Assembly: GCA_030668025.1 (NCBI GenBank)
Contig: DAOUUT010000233.1
Span: forward strand, 1-6,130
Source of the DNA: Promethearchaeota archaeon
GTDB taxonomy: Archaea; Asgardarchaeota; Lokiarchaeia; Sigynarchaeales; SOKP01
DNA length: 6,130 nucleotides
Direction of reading: 5' to 3'
Shown: one piece after another, positions 1 to 4,316 of the stretch
How the letters are laid out: every line of letters begins with the position of its first letter
Position numbering within the stretch: position 1 is the first letter of the stretch
Notes under the pieces: generated by a model
Databases searched by the model: none
The model's input: the letters and a program-made list of their open reading frames with translations, nothing else
Told to the model about the DNA's origin: nothing
Made by a program: the position numbers and the translations under genes

Positions 1-138
1 GGTGGACGGGACGTTACTCGAGATGAGTTCGCCGTCGCAAAGAAGAAAATGGAATCTGTTAACGATATGAAAGGACAGCTCTATACTTATCTTGGCGTAC
101 GGGAGACTAAGGACAAAATCTATGAGGTGAATAGATAA
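1..138 (+). CDS. porA: Pyruvate:ferredoxin oxidoreductase alpha subunit, C-terminal end (partial)
   Basis: The frame is open from base 1 and ends at TAA 136-138, giving the last 45 residues. The fragment begins GGRDVTRDEF, which matches the conserved 'GLGGRDVT' stretch near the C-terminus of PorA/VorA alpha subunits of 2-oxoacid:ferredoxin oxidoreductases. A charged tail follows, ending YEVNR. In this family the alpha subunit provides part of the TPP-binding heterodimer interface and pairs with PorB to oxidise pyruvate to acetyl-CoA and CO2 while reducing ferredoxin in the cytoplasm. The call is strengthened by the next gene, a PorB-like beta subunit, which starts one base after the stop. Archaeal por genes are often adjacent in this order. 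The catalytic body lies upstream of the window, so substrate specificity (pyruvate versus branched 2-oxoacids) cannot be read here. Confidence 0.75.
   Translation, partial: GGRDVTRDEFAVAKKKMESVNDMKGQLYTYLGVRETKDKIYEVNR
124..130 (+). promoter_or_regulatory. Shine-Dalgarno sequence for the PorB-like gene
   Basis: GAGGTGA lies inside the last codons of porA, 9 bases before ATG 140. It fixes the start of the permuted beta subunit, so the unusual N-terminus is not an artefact of picking a late start codon. Confidence 0.6.
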
Positions 139-139
139 G

Positions 140-1228
140 ATGTCAAAACCAGAAAGAAATGTAATTAAATTCGAAGATATCTTAGCAAGAGATGGAAAAT
201 GCAATGTTTTATTTTTAAACTACGATAACGAAGCTTTTATGAATACTGGGATTCAAGAATCAGGCGCTACGCCACCGCACGCTTCGACAACCACCGGACC
301 AGGTGGAGAAAAAATTCCCGGAAAAGTTGGTATAAAACAAGATTTGGTTACTCCTTTTGCTTTTTATGGGACAAAATCGTTATTTTTAGCAACGGCAAAC
401 CCCGCTTATCCAGCAGATTTTATGGGAAAAGTTGCTGATGCGTTAAAATCAAACGGGTCTGCTTTCATTCAATCAATAGCTGATTGCATGCGAGGATGGC
501 GACATCCAGCCGAAGACGCCGTGAAAATTTCAAAATTAGCTACTGATTGCGGTTATTGGCCTCTTTACACTGTTAGAGTAAAAGATGGCATTCCAACATT
601 TTCTTATTATCGCGGACTAGATATAGATAAGGAGAAATTTGTAGAATACTTAAAATCAATGGGCCGGTTTAGACATCTCTTTAAACCACAGTTCTTAGAA
701 AAAGAAATTGATGAAATAATTTACTATACTGAACAACGTAACCTTAAACTAAAAGGGCTTATTGAACAGTTTGGAGCCGAAAAACCAATAGATTTTTATC
801 AAGTAAATCGAAGAACTTTAGAACCTCAAACTCATTTACATCCGGGACACGGACTTTGCCCAGGTTGTGGCGCTGGAATGGTCTTAAATCAGATGGCTAC
901 AGCAGCTACAGCAGTCGCGGGTAACAACATTATTTACGTGAATAATACGAGTTGCAGTGAAGTATCGACAGCGAAAGATTTTGTGACTTCTTGGAAAGTT
1001 CCTTGGGTTCACCACTTATTTGAAAGCGGAGCTACTATAGCCGAAGGAATAAGCACCACCTATAAAATCTTAAAAGCTAAGGGACTTTTTAACGGAGAGG
1101 TGCCGTATGTTATACACATTGCCGGCGACGGTTCTACATATGATATTGGATTTCAATTTCTCAAAGCTGCTCTCATTCGAACGAGTTCATTCGTTGAAAT
1201 GAATGAATACTTGACGAACCAAAAATAA
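140..1228 (+). CDS. porB: Pyruvate:ferredoxin oxidoreductase beta subunit, circularly permuted
   Basis: This 362-residue protein carries the full motif set of PorB, the TPP- and 4Fe-4S-binding subunit, but in rotated order. Residues about 15-212 correspond to the canonical C-terminal half: NYDNEAFMNTGIQ (27-39), SGATPPHASTTT (41-52), NPAYPADFM (87-95), DCMRGW (115-120) and GRFRHLFKP (175-183). Residues about 213-346 correspond to the canonical N-terminal half: HPGHGLCPGCG (234-244), NNTSCSEVST (268-277), SWKVPWVH (284-291) and GDGSTYDIG (329-337). Canonical PorB places the second block first, with GDG about 25 residues before the YDNEA motif. All four expected cluster cysteines are visible (C240, C243, C272, C116). 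Residues 1-14 and 347-362 match nothing I recognise. The two blocks total about 330 residues, close to a complete beta subunit. The start is firm: GAGGTGA at 124-130 precedes ATG by 9 bases, one base after porA. It could be a working permuted enzyme, a decaying copy or an assembly error. Confidence 0.85.
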   Translation: MSKPERNVIKFEDILARDGKCNVLFLNYDNEAFMNTGIQESGATPPHASTTTGPGGEKIPGKVGIKQDLVTPFAFYGTKSLFLATANPAYPADFMGKVADALKSNGSAFIQSIADCMRGWRHPAEDAVKISKLATDCGYWPLYTVRVKDGIPTFSYYRGLDIDKEKFVEYLKSMGRFRHLFKPQFLEKEIDEIIYYTEQRNLKLKGLIEQFGAEKPIDFYQVNRRTLEPQTHLHPGHGLCPGCGAGMVLNQMATAATAVAGNNIIYVNNTSCSEVSTAKDFVTSWKVPWVHHLFESGATIAEGISTTYKILKAKGLFNGEVPYVIHIAGDGSTYDIGFQFLKAALIRTSSFVEMNEYLTNQK

Positions 1229-1249
1229 ATGTTAATTTTAATTATCAAA

Positions 1250-1276
1250 TTTTTTATTTATTTATTATCTTTTTTT
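1250..1276 (+). terminator. T-rich archaeal terminator after porB
   Basis: A T6 run (1250-1255) and a T7 run (1270-1276), separated by TA-rich sequence, follow the porB stop without an obvious hairpin. Oligo-T tracts terminate archaeal RNA polymerase. The tract lies between porB and the convergent toxin gene, so it would separate the two transcription units. Confidence 0.5.
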
Positions 1277-1297
1277 AGAGAATACGGATTTAAAAAT

Positions 1298-1822
1298 TTA
1301 AATAGAGTCAAATTTTTTTTCTATCTCTTTAAGAATTTTTGAATATAAAGCGGAGGATATCCTAAATGTAGTATGTTCTACGAGAACATTAAGAAGGTGT
1401 TTACATTTTTTTGTTGTTATGATTTTTAAATGTAATGATTTAATGATGACACCAATAGTACCCGTAACTTTTAAATCTAGTGTTCTAGCAATTTCCCGTG
1501 CAGCTAAATCATCAATAATTACGATGCTCTCACTAGATTTATCCTGTAGTTCCTTTGCTAGAGCAATAATTGACGCTTCTCCAGGATGAATTTGCAAATC
1601 TTTCAATCTATCAACGAGCTGATTATTGGTTGGTTCTTTTAATGAAAGCCAGTTTGAAAAACACTCCTTCAAGACGGGAAATTCAGGCGCATATTCATCA
1701 CCTAATACTTCCTTTTTGACGATTAAGGTAGTGAAACATTCAGTGAAGAGTTTTGGAAGTAAATTAAGTGCGCCAATTTTACCTAAATATATCAATGGTG
1801 AAGCATTTATGATTCCGATCAT
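1298..1822 (-). CDS. PIN-domain toxin of the DUF3368 type
   Basis: This 174-residue protein fits the DUF3368 PIN family, predicted RNases that act as toxins in type II toxin-antitoxin pairs. Visible landmarks, in order, are the N-terminal strand INASPLIYLGKIGALNLLPKL (about residues 5-25), the helix carrying GEASIIALAKEL (about 80-92), the acidic motif VIIDDLAAREIAR (about 101-113) and LKVTGTIGVIIK (about 116-127). The acidic residues E and DD are the expected metal-binding positions. The first position, often Asp in PIN domains, is Asn here, a substitution I recall as common in DUF3368 and so not proof of inactivity. The start ATG lies 12 bases after the antitoxin stop with no convincing Shine-Dalgarno, which suggests translational coupling. 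The gene order antitoxin-toxin, both on the minus strand, is typical of this pair. The RNA target cannot be deduced. Confidence 0.85.
   Translation of the reverse strand: MIGIINASPLIYLGKIGALNLLPKLFTECFTTLIVKKEVLGDEYAPEFPVLKECFSNWLSLKEPTNNQLVDRLKDLQIHPGEASIIALAKELQDKSSESIVIIDDLAAREIARTLDLKVTGTIGVIIKSLHLKIITTKKCKHLLNVLVEHTTFRISSALYSKILKEIEKKFDSI
1370..1386 (+). repeat. 17-bp dispersed repeat, copy 1 (inside toxin gene)
   Basis: AGTATGTTCTACGAGAA is identical to 4215-4231. Here it is part of a perfect inverted repeat, TGTTCT-ACG-AGAACA (1374-1388), within the 3' part of the PIN toxin coding sequence, where it encodes LVEHTT on the other strand. Confidence 0.6.
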
Positions 1823-1834
1823 TGGCTTAGTTAT

Positions 1835-2134
1835 TTAACCTAAAGTATATTCGATATCTTCCTTTATAGCTTGTTCGTCGTACCCTGATATATTCCGTTT
1901 TTTTAATTCCTCCAACATCTTTCTCAGCGAAACTCCAGCTATCTCCGCAGCCTTCCAAGTACTTATGTCTTTTTCTCCAACTTGTTTACAAAGGACTTCA
2001 AGCATTTCCTCAGTAAGACTTTTCTCTAATAACTGTCGTATGTAGGTCGATTTATCCTTTCTTTTTAATCTTACCATTAAGAACCTTAACTTTTCGTCAA
2101 GATCATCATCTATTCTTACCGATAAAATTTTCAT
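1835..2134 (-). CDS. RHH-UPF0175 family antitoxin
   Basis: This 99-residue protein has two recognisable parts. Residues 1-40 look like a ribbon-helix-helix DNA-binding domain: a short strand LSVRIDDDL, then helices ending in KSTYIRQLLEKSL. Residues about 41-99 match the UPF0175 pattern, with WKAAEIAGVSLRKMLEELKKR followed by an acidic tail containing YDEQAIKEDIE. UPF0175 proteins are usually found directly upstream of DUF3368 PIN toxins, as here. The expected role is to bind and neutralise the PIN RNase through its C-terminal part and to repress the operon through the RHH domain. The gene is first in the operon, with a TATA-like element about 36 bases before its ATG and a partly palindromic stretch between them. 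Confidence 0.85.
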   Translation of the reverse strand: MKILSVRIDDDLDEKLRFLMVRLKRKDKSTYIRQLLEKSLTEEMLEVLCKQVGEKDISTWKAAEIAGVSLRKMLEELKKRNISGYDEQAIKEDIEYTLG

Positions 2135-2143
2135 AATTATTCC

Positions 2144-2159
2144 ATGTATACTAGAACAT
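2144..2159 (-). promoter_or_regulatory. Possible operator of the toxin-antitoxin operon
   Basis: The stretch between the antitoxin start and its TATA box contains the 6-bp palindrome GTATAC (2146-2151) and outer arms ATGT/ACAT (2144-2147 and 2156-2159). TGTATA also recurs at 2145 and 2164, 19 bases apart. An RHH antitoxin would be expected to bind near here to repress its own transcription. This is inferred from position and symmetry only. Confidence 0.3.
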
Positions 2160-2165
2160 CTCTTG

Positions 2166-2175
2166 TATATATAAT
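2166..2175 (-). promoter_or_regulatory. TATA box of the toxin-antitoxin operon
   Basis: On the minus strand this reads as an alternating TATATA element with AT-rich sequence upstream. Its centre lies about 36 bases before the antitoxin ATG (2134), which would put the transcription start around 2145 and leave a leader of about 10 bases. Confidence 0.4.
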
Positions 2176-2252
2176 TATTTATTTAGAATTAGTTATTAAT
2201 TATAAAAATTTTGAGGGATGATTTTTCCTTCGAAGAAATTAAAAGAAATAGA

Positions 2253-2498
2253 TTAAGGTAAAAATTGAGAGAGAATAATAACTGCTGGATTTAAAATTGT
2301 GTCATCATCCTCTTGGAATCTTGACATACGTTTAGAACTTTCGATTCTAAAGCCACTTAGAGAATCAATGGGAAATTCTATTCCTCCTTTTTTTTTAGTC
2401 TTGATAAAAAATGTTTTCTGATATATTCCACACTCTGTAAGCATAAATATTAACAGAGAATGCTCAGATCCATCCTTCAAGGTAATTATTATGTCCAT
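2253..2498 (-). CDS. Small beta-rich protein with hydrophobic tail, paralogue of the upstream gene
   Basis: I do not recognise a named family for this 81-residue protein. It is clearly paralogous to the gene at 2572-2826: both begin with a strand followed by LKDG (residues about 7-10), then a hydrophobic segment, a phenylalanine-rich strand (TFFI here, FFFI there), a lysine patch, and the shared pattern G-IE-P-DS--GF-IE (about residues 39-53). The short alternating strands around LKDG and the closing IEFPIDSLSGFRIE resemble a small Sm/SH3-like barrel, but this is only a fold guess. The C-terminus (NPAVIILSQFLP) is hydrophobic and may contact a membrane or partner. A good Shine-Dalgarno (AAGAAGGTG, 2506-2514 read on the minus strand) lies 7 bases before ATG. 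A nine-base A run on the coding strand (2388-2396) encodes its lysine patch. Confidence 0.6.
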   Translation of the reverse strand: MDIIITLKDGSEHSLLIFMLTECGIYQKTFFIKTKKKGGIEFPIDSLSGFRIESSKRMSRFQEDDDTILNPAVIILSQFLP

Positions 2499-2505
2499 TT
2501 GATCA

Positions 2506-2514
2506 CACCTTCTT
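2506..2514 (-). promoter_or_regulatory. Shine-Dalgarno for the 81-residue small protein
   Basis: The minus-strand sequence AAGAAGGTG lies 7 bases before ATG 2498. It is the clearest ribosome binding site on the minus strand of this window, and it supports the small gene as truly translated. Confidence 0.55.
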
Positions 2515-2571
2515 GGTTTACATTTTTATTTTAATTATATTTTTTTTTTTAAATTATATGTATTGAAATAG

Positions 2572-2826
2572 TCAGGTTAAGTGTTTAGAAAGAATTCCAA
2601 CTGCAATTAGTAAAAACATCATAGTACTCTTATGGACCCCCCCATAACCACTTGGACGCTCAATCTTAAAACCATCAATGGAATCAAGAGGAATTTCAAT
2701 ACGCCCTTCTTTTTTGTTTTCGATAAAAAAAAAATTCTCGCTAATGCCACTTGCTCTTAATCCATCAATTAACATTTTATACTGAGTCCCATCTTTTAAG
2801 AAAATAATTAAATACAATAAATTCAC
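2572..2826 (-). CDS. Small beta-rich protein with hydrophobic tail, paralogue of the downstream gene
   Basis: This 84-residue protein starts with GTG and has no family I can name. It aligns along most of its length with the protein at 2253-2498. Shared positions include LKDG (residues about 11-14), FFFI (about 32-35), the motif IEIPLDSIDGFKIE (about 43-56) and a hydrophobic end (FLLIAVGILSKHLT). The tail is more hydrophobic than in the paralogue and could be a short C-terminal membrane anchor. The middle differs: a glycine-rich loop (SGYGGVHK) replaces an acidic loop. No Shine-Dalgarno is visible before GTG, but a TATA-like element sits about 20 bases upstream, so a leaderless transcript is likely. 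The start is uncertain by a few codons (a TTG follows). The pair reads as an old tandem duplication. Confidence 0.55.
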   Translation of the reverse strand: MNLLYLIIFLKDGTQYKMLIDGLRASGISENFFFIENKKEGRIEIPLDSIDGFKIERPSGYGGVHKSTMMFLLIAVGILSKHLT

Positions 2827-2842
2827 TATTTTTAAATTTCAA

Positions 2843-2851
2843 TTATAAATA
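2843..2851 (-). promoter_or_regulatory. TATA-like element for the 84-residue small protein
   Basis: The minus strand reads ATATTTATAA-like sequence centred about 20 bases before GTG 2826. Transcription would then start at or next to the start codon, which fits the missing Shine-Dalgarno and suggests a leaderless mRNA. Confidence 0.3.
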
Positions 2852-3100
2852 TTAATATTAATCCACTTCTACTATAAAAAGCTTCAACTTTTATGTAAAA
2901 AAATATGGGATAAAGTCTTAATTCTTAAAATAAAGGATCGTATTTCATAAAAAATCCATAAATAATCTCATTTTACTTGAAACAAAATTAATCTATTTTT
3001 AATTATTTTTTTATTATTCTTATTTGAAGTTAATTGAAAATAAAATTGAAAGAATCAAGGATATAATCTTTTTTATATTGCTCTCAGTGTTTAACAATGA

Positions 3101-3125
3101 CAAATAACAAAAAAAAAAATAAAAA
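3101..3125 (-). terminator. T-rich terminator after the membrane protein gene
   Basis: On the minus strand, 8 bases after the last stop of the split membrane protein gene, there is a T5 run, an A, then an eleven-T run (3109-3119 as A on the plus strand). There is no GC-rich stem. This is the expected form of an archaeal oligo-T terminator. Confidence 0.5.
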
Positions 3126-3132
3126 CAGTTAG

Positions 3133-3336
3133 TTACTCTATTTTAATTGTTTTTGGTGTGGTGTCAATACTCAATTTCTTATAATATAAATCTAATCGAG
3201 TATTTGTCTTGCTGGCTCTCATTTCGATAAGCAAGGATATCGGTAGAATTGCTAGTATTATAACTATTGGATCAATAAATACAATGAGGATCGTCGATAA
3301 ATCGCTCGTTGTAGTAAAGACTTGATATAATATCAA
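3133..3336 (-). CDS. C-terminal piece of the split membrane protein
   Basis: 67 residues if started at TTG 3336, whose first bases overlap the preceding TGA (TTGA). It carries one strongly hydrophobic segment (LSTILIVFIDPIVIILAILPISLLIE) and a basic, polar tail ending KTIKIE. The stop-start overlap could allow coupled translation, but the hydrophobic run that crosses the junction favours a single interrupted gene. Confidence 0.45.
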   Translation of the reverse strand: MILYQVFTTTSDLSTILIVFIDPIVIILAILPISLLIEMRASKTNTRLDLYYKKLSIDTTPKTIKIE

Positions 3337-3821
3337 GCTATAATAGTTGAGATTCCCACATAACCTTTTAACATCTTACTGTAAAACTGTCCAACACTTT
3401 CAATATCAGGGGTAACAGGGCGATTATATGATTCAACGCTTTTAGTGCTCATCAATCCTGAAGATTGTAACATCCATATAGGGATTATAATTAAACTGGC
3501 TATAGGCATACCAAGAATTATTGATATGTATTCTATTACAATTGCAATATTCTGAGGATCTGCTCCATCGTAATAAAATAAATGATTGAGACCACCGGAT
3601 AGACTCATGTAAATTGCAATATTAACGGCTAATAAGCCTGGAAATGCAGCTCGTAGCAGAATCCTCCCTCCAGAAAGCTTTTTTTCTATGGGAATGATGA
3701 AATAATCGTATTTTTTCATTTTGATTATTTTATGAATTCTCACCATGCCTATGGTCACTATTGGTCCGAGAAAGAGCATTATAATCATAAACGAGAAGGG
3801 TATTACTAGGGAGAGCACCAA
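3333..3821 (-). CDS. Middle piece of the split membrane protein
   Basis: 162 residues if started at TTG 3821, ending at TGA 3335-3333. It overlaps the end of the N-terminal piece by 16 bases in another frame, and there is no independent ribosome binding site. It contains three hydrophobic segments: LVLSLVIPFSFMIIMLFLG at the start, LLAVNIAIYMSL near residue 70, and IAIVIEYISIILGM with following residues near 95-120. A basic loop (KIIKMKKYDYF) and the EKKLSGGR stretch lie between the first two. It is better read as part of the joined gene than as a stand-alone protein. Confidence 0.5.
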   Translation of the reverse strand: MVLSLVIPFSFMIIMLFLGPIVTIGMVRIHKIIKMKKYDYFIIPIEKKLSGGRILLRAAFPGLLAVNIAIYMSLSGGLNHLFYYDGADPQNIAIVIEYISIILGMPIASLIIIPIWMLQSSGLMSTKSVESYNRPVTPDIESVGQFYSKMLKGYVGISTIIA

Positions 3822-3961
3822 ATCTGAAATGTACCGCCAGGTATTATTGGAACAAAATCATCTACAGAGGTATTTGTTATTAAAGGAAGGAAATTGAGAA
3901 TTATCACAACGATCAAAAGAAAAATTGAAGCGATAATCGGCATTCTGAATCTTTTTTCCAT
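3806..3961 (-). CDS. N-terminal piece of the split membrane protein
   Basis: 51 residues from ATG 3961 to TAG 3808-3806. A short basic N-terminus (MEKRFRMP) leads into a hydrophobic helix (about residues 8-28), then a polar loop TNTSVDDFVPIIPGGTFQ. The last five residues (IWCSP) look like out-of-frame readthrough. GAGTG on the minus strand about 9 bases before ATG is a weak Shine-Dalgarno. This start supplies the N-terminus missing from the next frame, which has only a TTG. Confidence 0.5.
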   Translation of the reverse strand: MEKRFRMPIIASIFLLIVVIILNFLPLITNTSVDDFVPIIPGGTFQIWCSP

Positions 3962-4182
3962 AAAGTTTTCACTCTAATTTTTTAAAAAATGTATTTTAGA
4001 ATTTAGAAGTTTTTTTATTATCTTCCTAAAATTTTGATACTTAAAAAATTTTACAAATAATTATTCATTTTCTATTTATATCCTCATAACCTAACTAAAA
4101 ATTTAGAAACTATTCCCTAAGTTTGATAAGGACTAGCTCCAAACGAGACATTCTAAATTTGTAATGGAATTTTTCGTAGCAC

Positions 4183-4201
4183 TGCGTAAGGTTTAACCGC
4201 A
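4183..4201. repeat. Small interrupted palindrome
   Basis: TGC (4183-4185), GGTTTAACC (4190-4198) and GCA (4199-4201) form nested inverted arms with a four-base bulge on one side. It sits between the arms of the larger inverted repeat, upstream of the nitroreductase-like gene. Confidence 0.3.
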
Positions 4202-4214
4202 ACATCTCGAATAA

Positions 4215-4231
4215 AGTATGTTCTACGAGAA
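4215..4231 (+). repeat. 17-bp dispersed repeat, copy 2 (upstream of nitroreductase-like gene)
   Basis: Identical to 1370-1386. Here the symmetric core is the shorter TTCT-ACG-AGAA. It lies about 85-100 bases before the preferred start of the nitroreductase-like gene and overlaps the right arm of the larger inverted repeat. Confidence 0.6.
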
Positions 4232-4276
4232 ATTTTTTAAAAGTCAAAAAGAATATGAATTAATATACTTATCTTC

Positions 4277-4285
4277 TTATTATAA
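4277..4285 (+). promoter_or_regulatory. TATA-like element before the nitroreductase-like gene
   Basis: TTATTATAA lies about 36 bases before ATG 4317. Transcription would start near 4306, leaving a leader of about 10 bases. Its position argues that translation starts at 4317 rather than at the upstream in-frame ATG 4218. Confidence 0.35.
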
Positions 4286-4316
4286 CTATTTTATTAAAAT
4301 TAGGATCGTGTTTAAA

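Larger units (their letters stand above)
2827..3132. other. Gene-free AT-rich stretch
   Basis: About 306 bases between two minus-strand genes, strongly AT-rich with many short A and T runs. I find no credible reading frame, RNA gene or long repeat. It holds the likely promoter of the 84-residue protein at its left end and the T-rich terminator of the broken membrane protein gene at its right end; the middle shows nothing I can assign. Confidence 0.6.
3133..3961 (-). pseudogene. Multi-pass membrane protein gene broken by two -1 frame changes
   Basis: Three consecutive minus-strand frames read as one membrane protein of about 276 residues. Part one (3961-3806) begins MEKRFRMP, has a transmembrane helix and ends just after PIIPGGTFQ. 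Part two (3821-3333) continues with LVLSLVIPFSFM and three hydrophobic segments. Part three (3336-3133) adds two more and a polar C-terminus. At the second junction the hydrophobic run VGISTIIA / LILYQVF is continuous across the frame change, as expected of one helix cut in two. Both junctions need a -1 shift, equivalent to one lost base each. The joined product would have about six membrane helices, with a conserved-looking cytoplasmic stretch EKKLSGGRILLRAAFPG. No family is recognised. It may be a decayed gene, two sequencing deletions, or, less likely, recoding or coupled small genes. Confidence 0.55.
4168..4234. repeat. Imperfect 12-bp inverted repeat spanning 67 bases
   Basis: AATTTTTCGTAG at 4168-4179 pairs with CTACGAGAAATT at 4223-4234, 11 of 12 positions complementary. 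Between the arms lies a second small symmetric element (4183-4201). The right arm overlaps the 17-bp repeat that also occurs in the toxin gene. It could be a regulatory site, an RNA structure in a long leader, or a remnant of mobile DNA. Confidence 0.4.
3962..4316. other. Divergent intergenic region with inverted repeats
   Basis: About 355 bases between divergent genes. The left part (3962-4090) is AT-rich and would hold the promoter of the minus-strand membrane protein. The stretch 4130-4235 is less AT-rich and contains several symmetric elements listed separately. The right part (4236-4316) is AT-rich again and holds the presumed promoter of the nitroreductase-like gene. A frame is open from 4218, but it looks non-coding before 4317. 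Confidence 0.5.

Noticed and set aside
140..1228. Reading the permuted PorB as two separate fused genes from different proteins
   Set aside because: The halves are complementary, non-overlapping parts of one family with the full motif set and a combined length near one subunit, so a single permuted gene explains them better.
1298..1822. Inactive toxin because of Asn in place of the first PIN Asp
   Set aside because: This substitution is, as I recall, frequent in DUF3368 proteins, and the other acidic residues are present.
1626..1838. Plus-strand open frame of 70 codons opposite the toxin gene
   Set aside because: It lies wholly antisense to the PIN toxin, whose family motifs are clear, and its translation has no recognisable features.
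4180..4215. tRNA or att-like tRNA fragment around GGTTTAACC
   Set aside because: There is no T-loop consensus, acceptor stem or anticodon arm in the surrounding sequence.
1370..4231. CRISPR array
   Set aside because: Only two exact 17-bp copies almost 3 kb apart, one inside a coding sequence, with no regular spacers or cas genes.
4218..4316. 33-residue N-terminal extension of the nitroreductase-like protein
   Set aside because: The stretch is AT-rich, overlaps the repeat and the presumed TATA box, and its translation is outside the family pattern; ATG 4317 fits the domain start and the promoter better. Not excluded.
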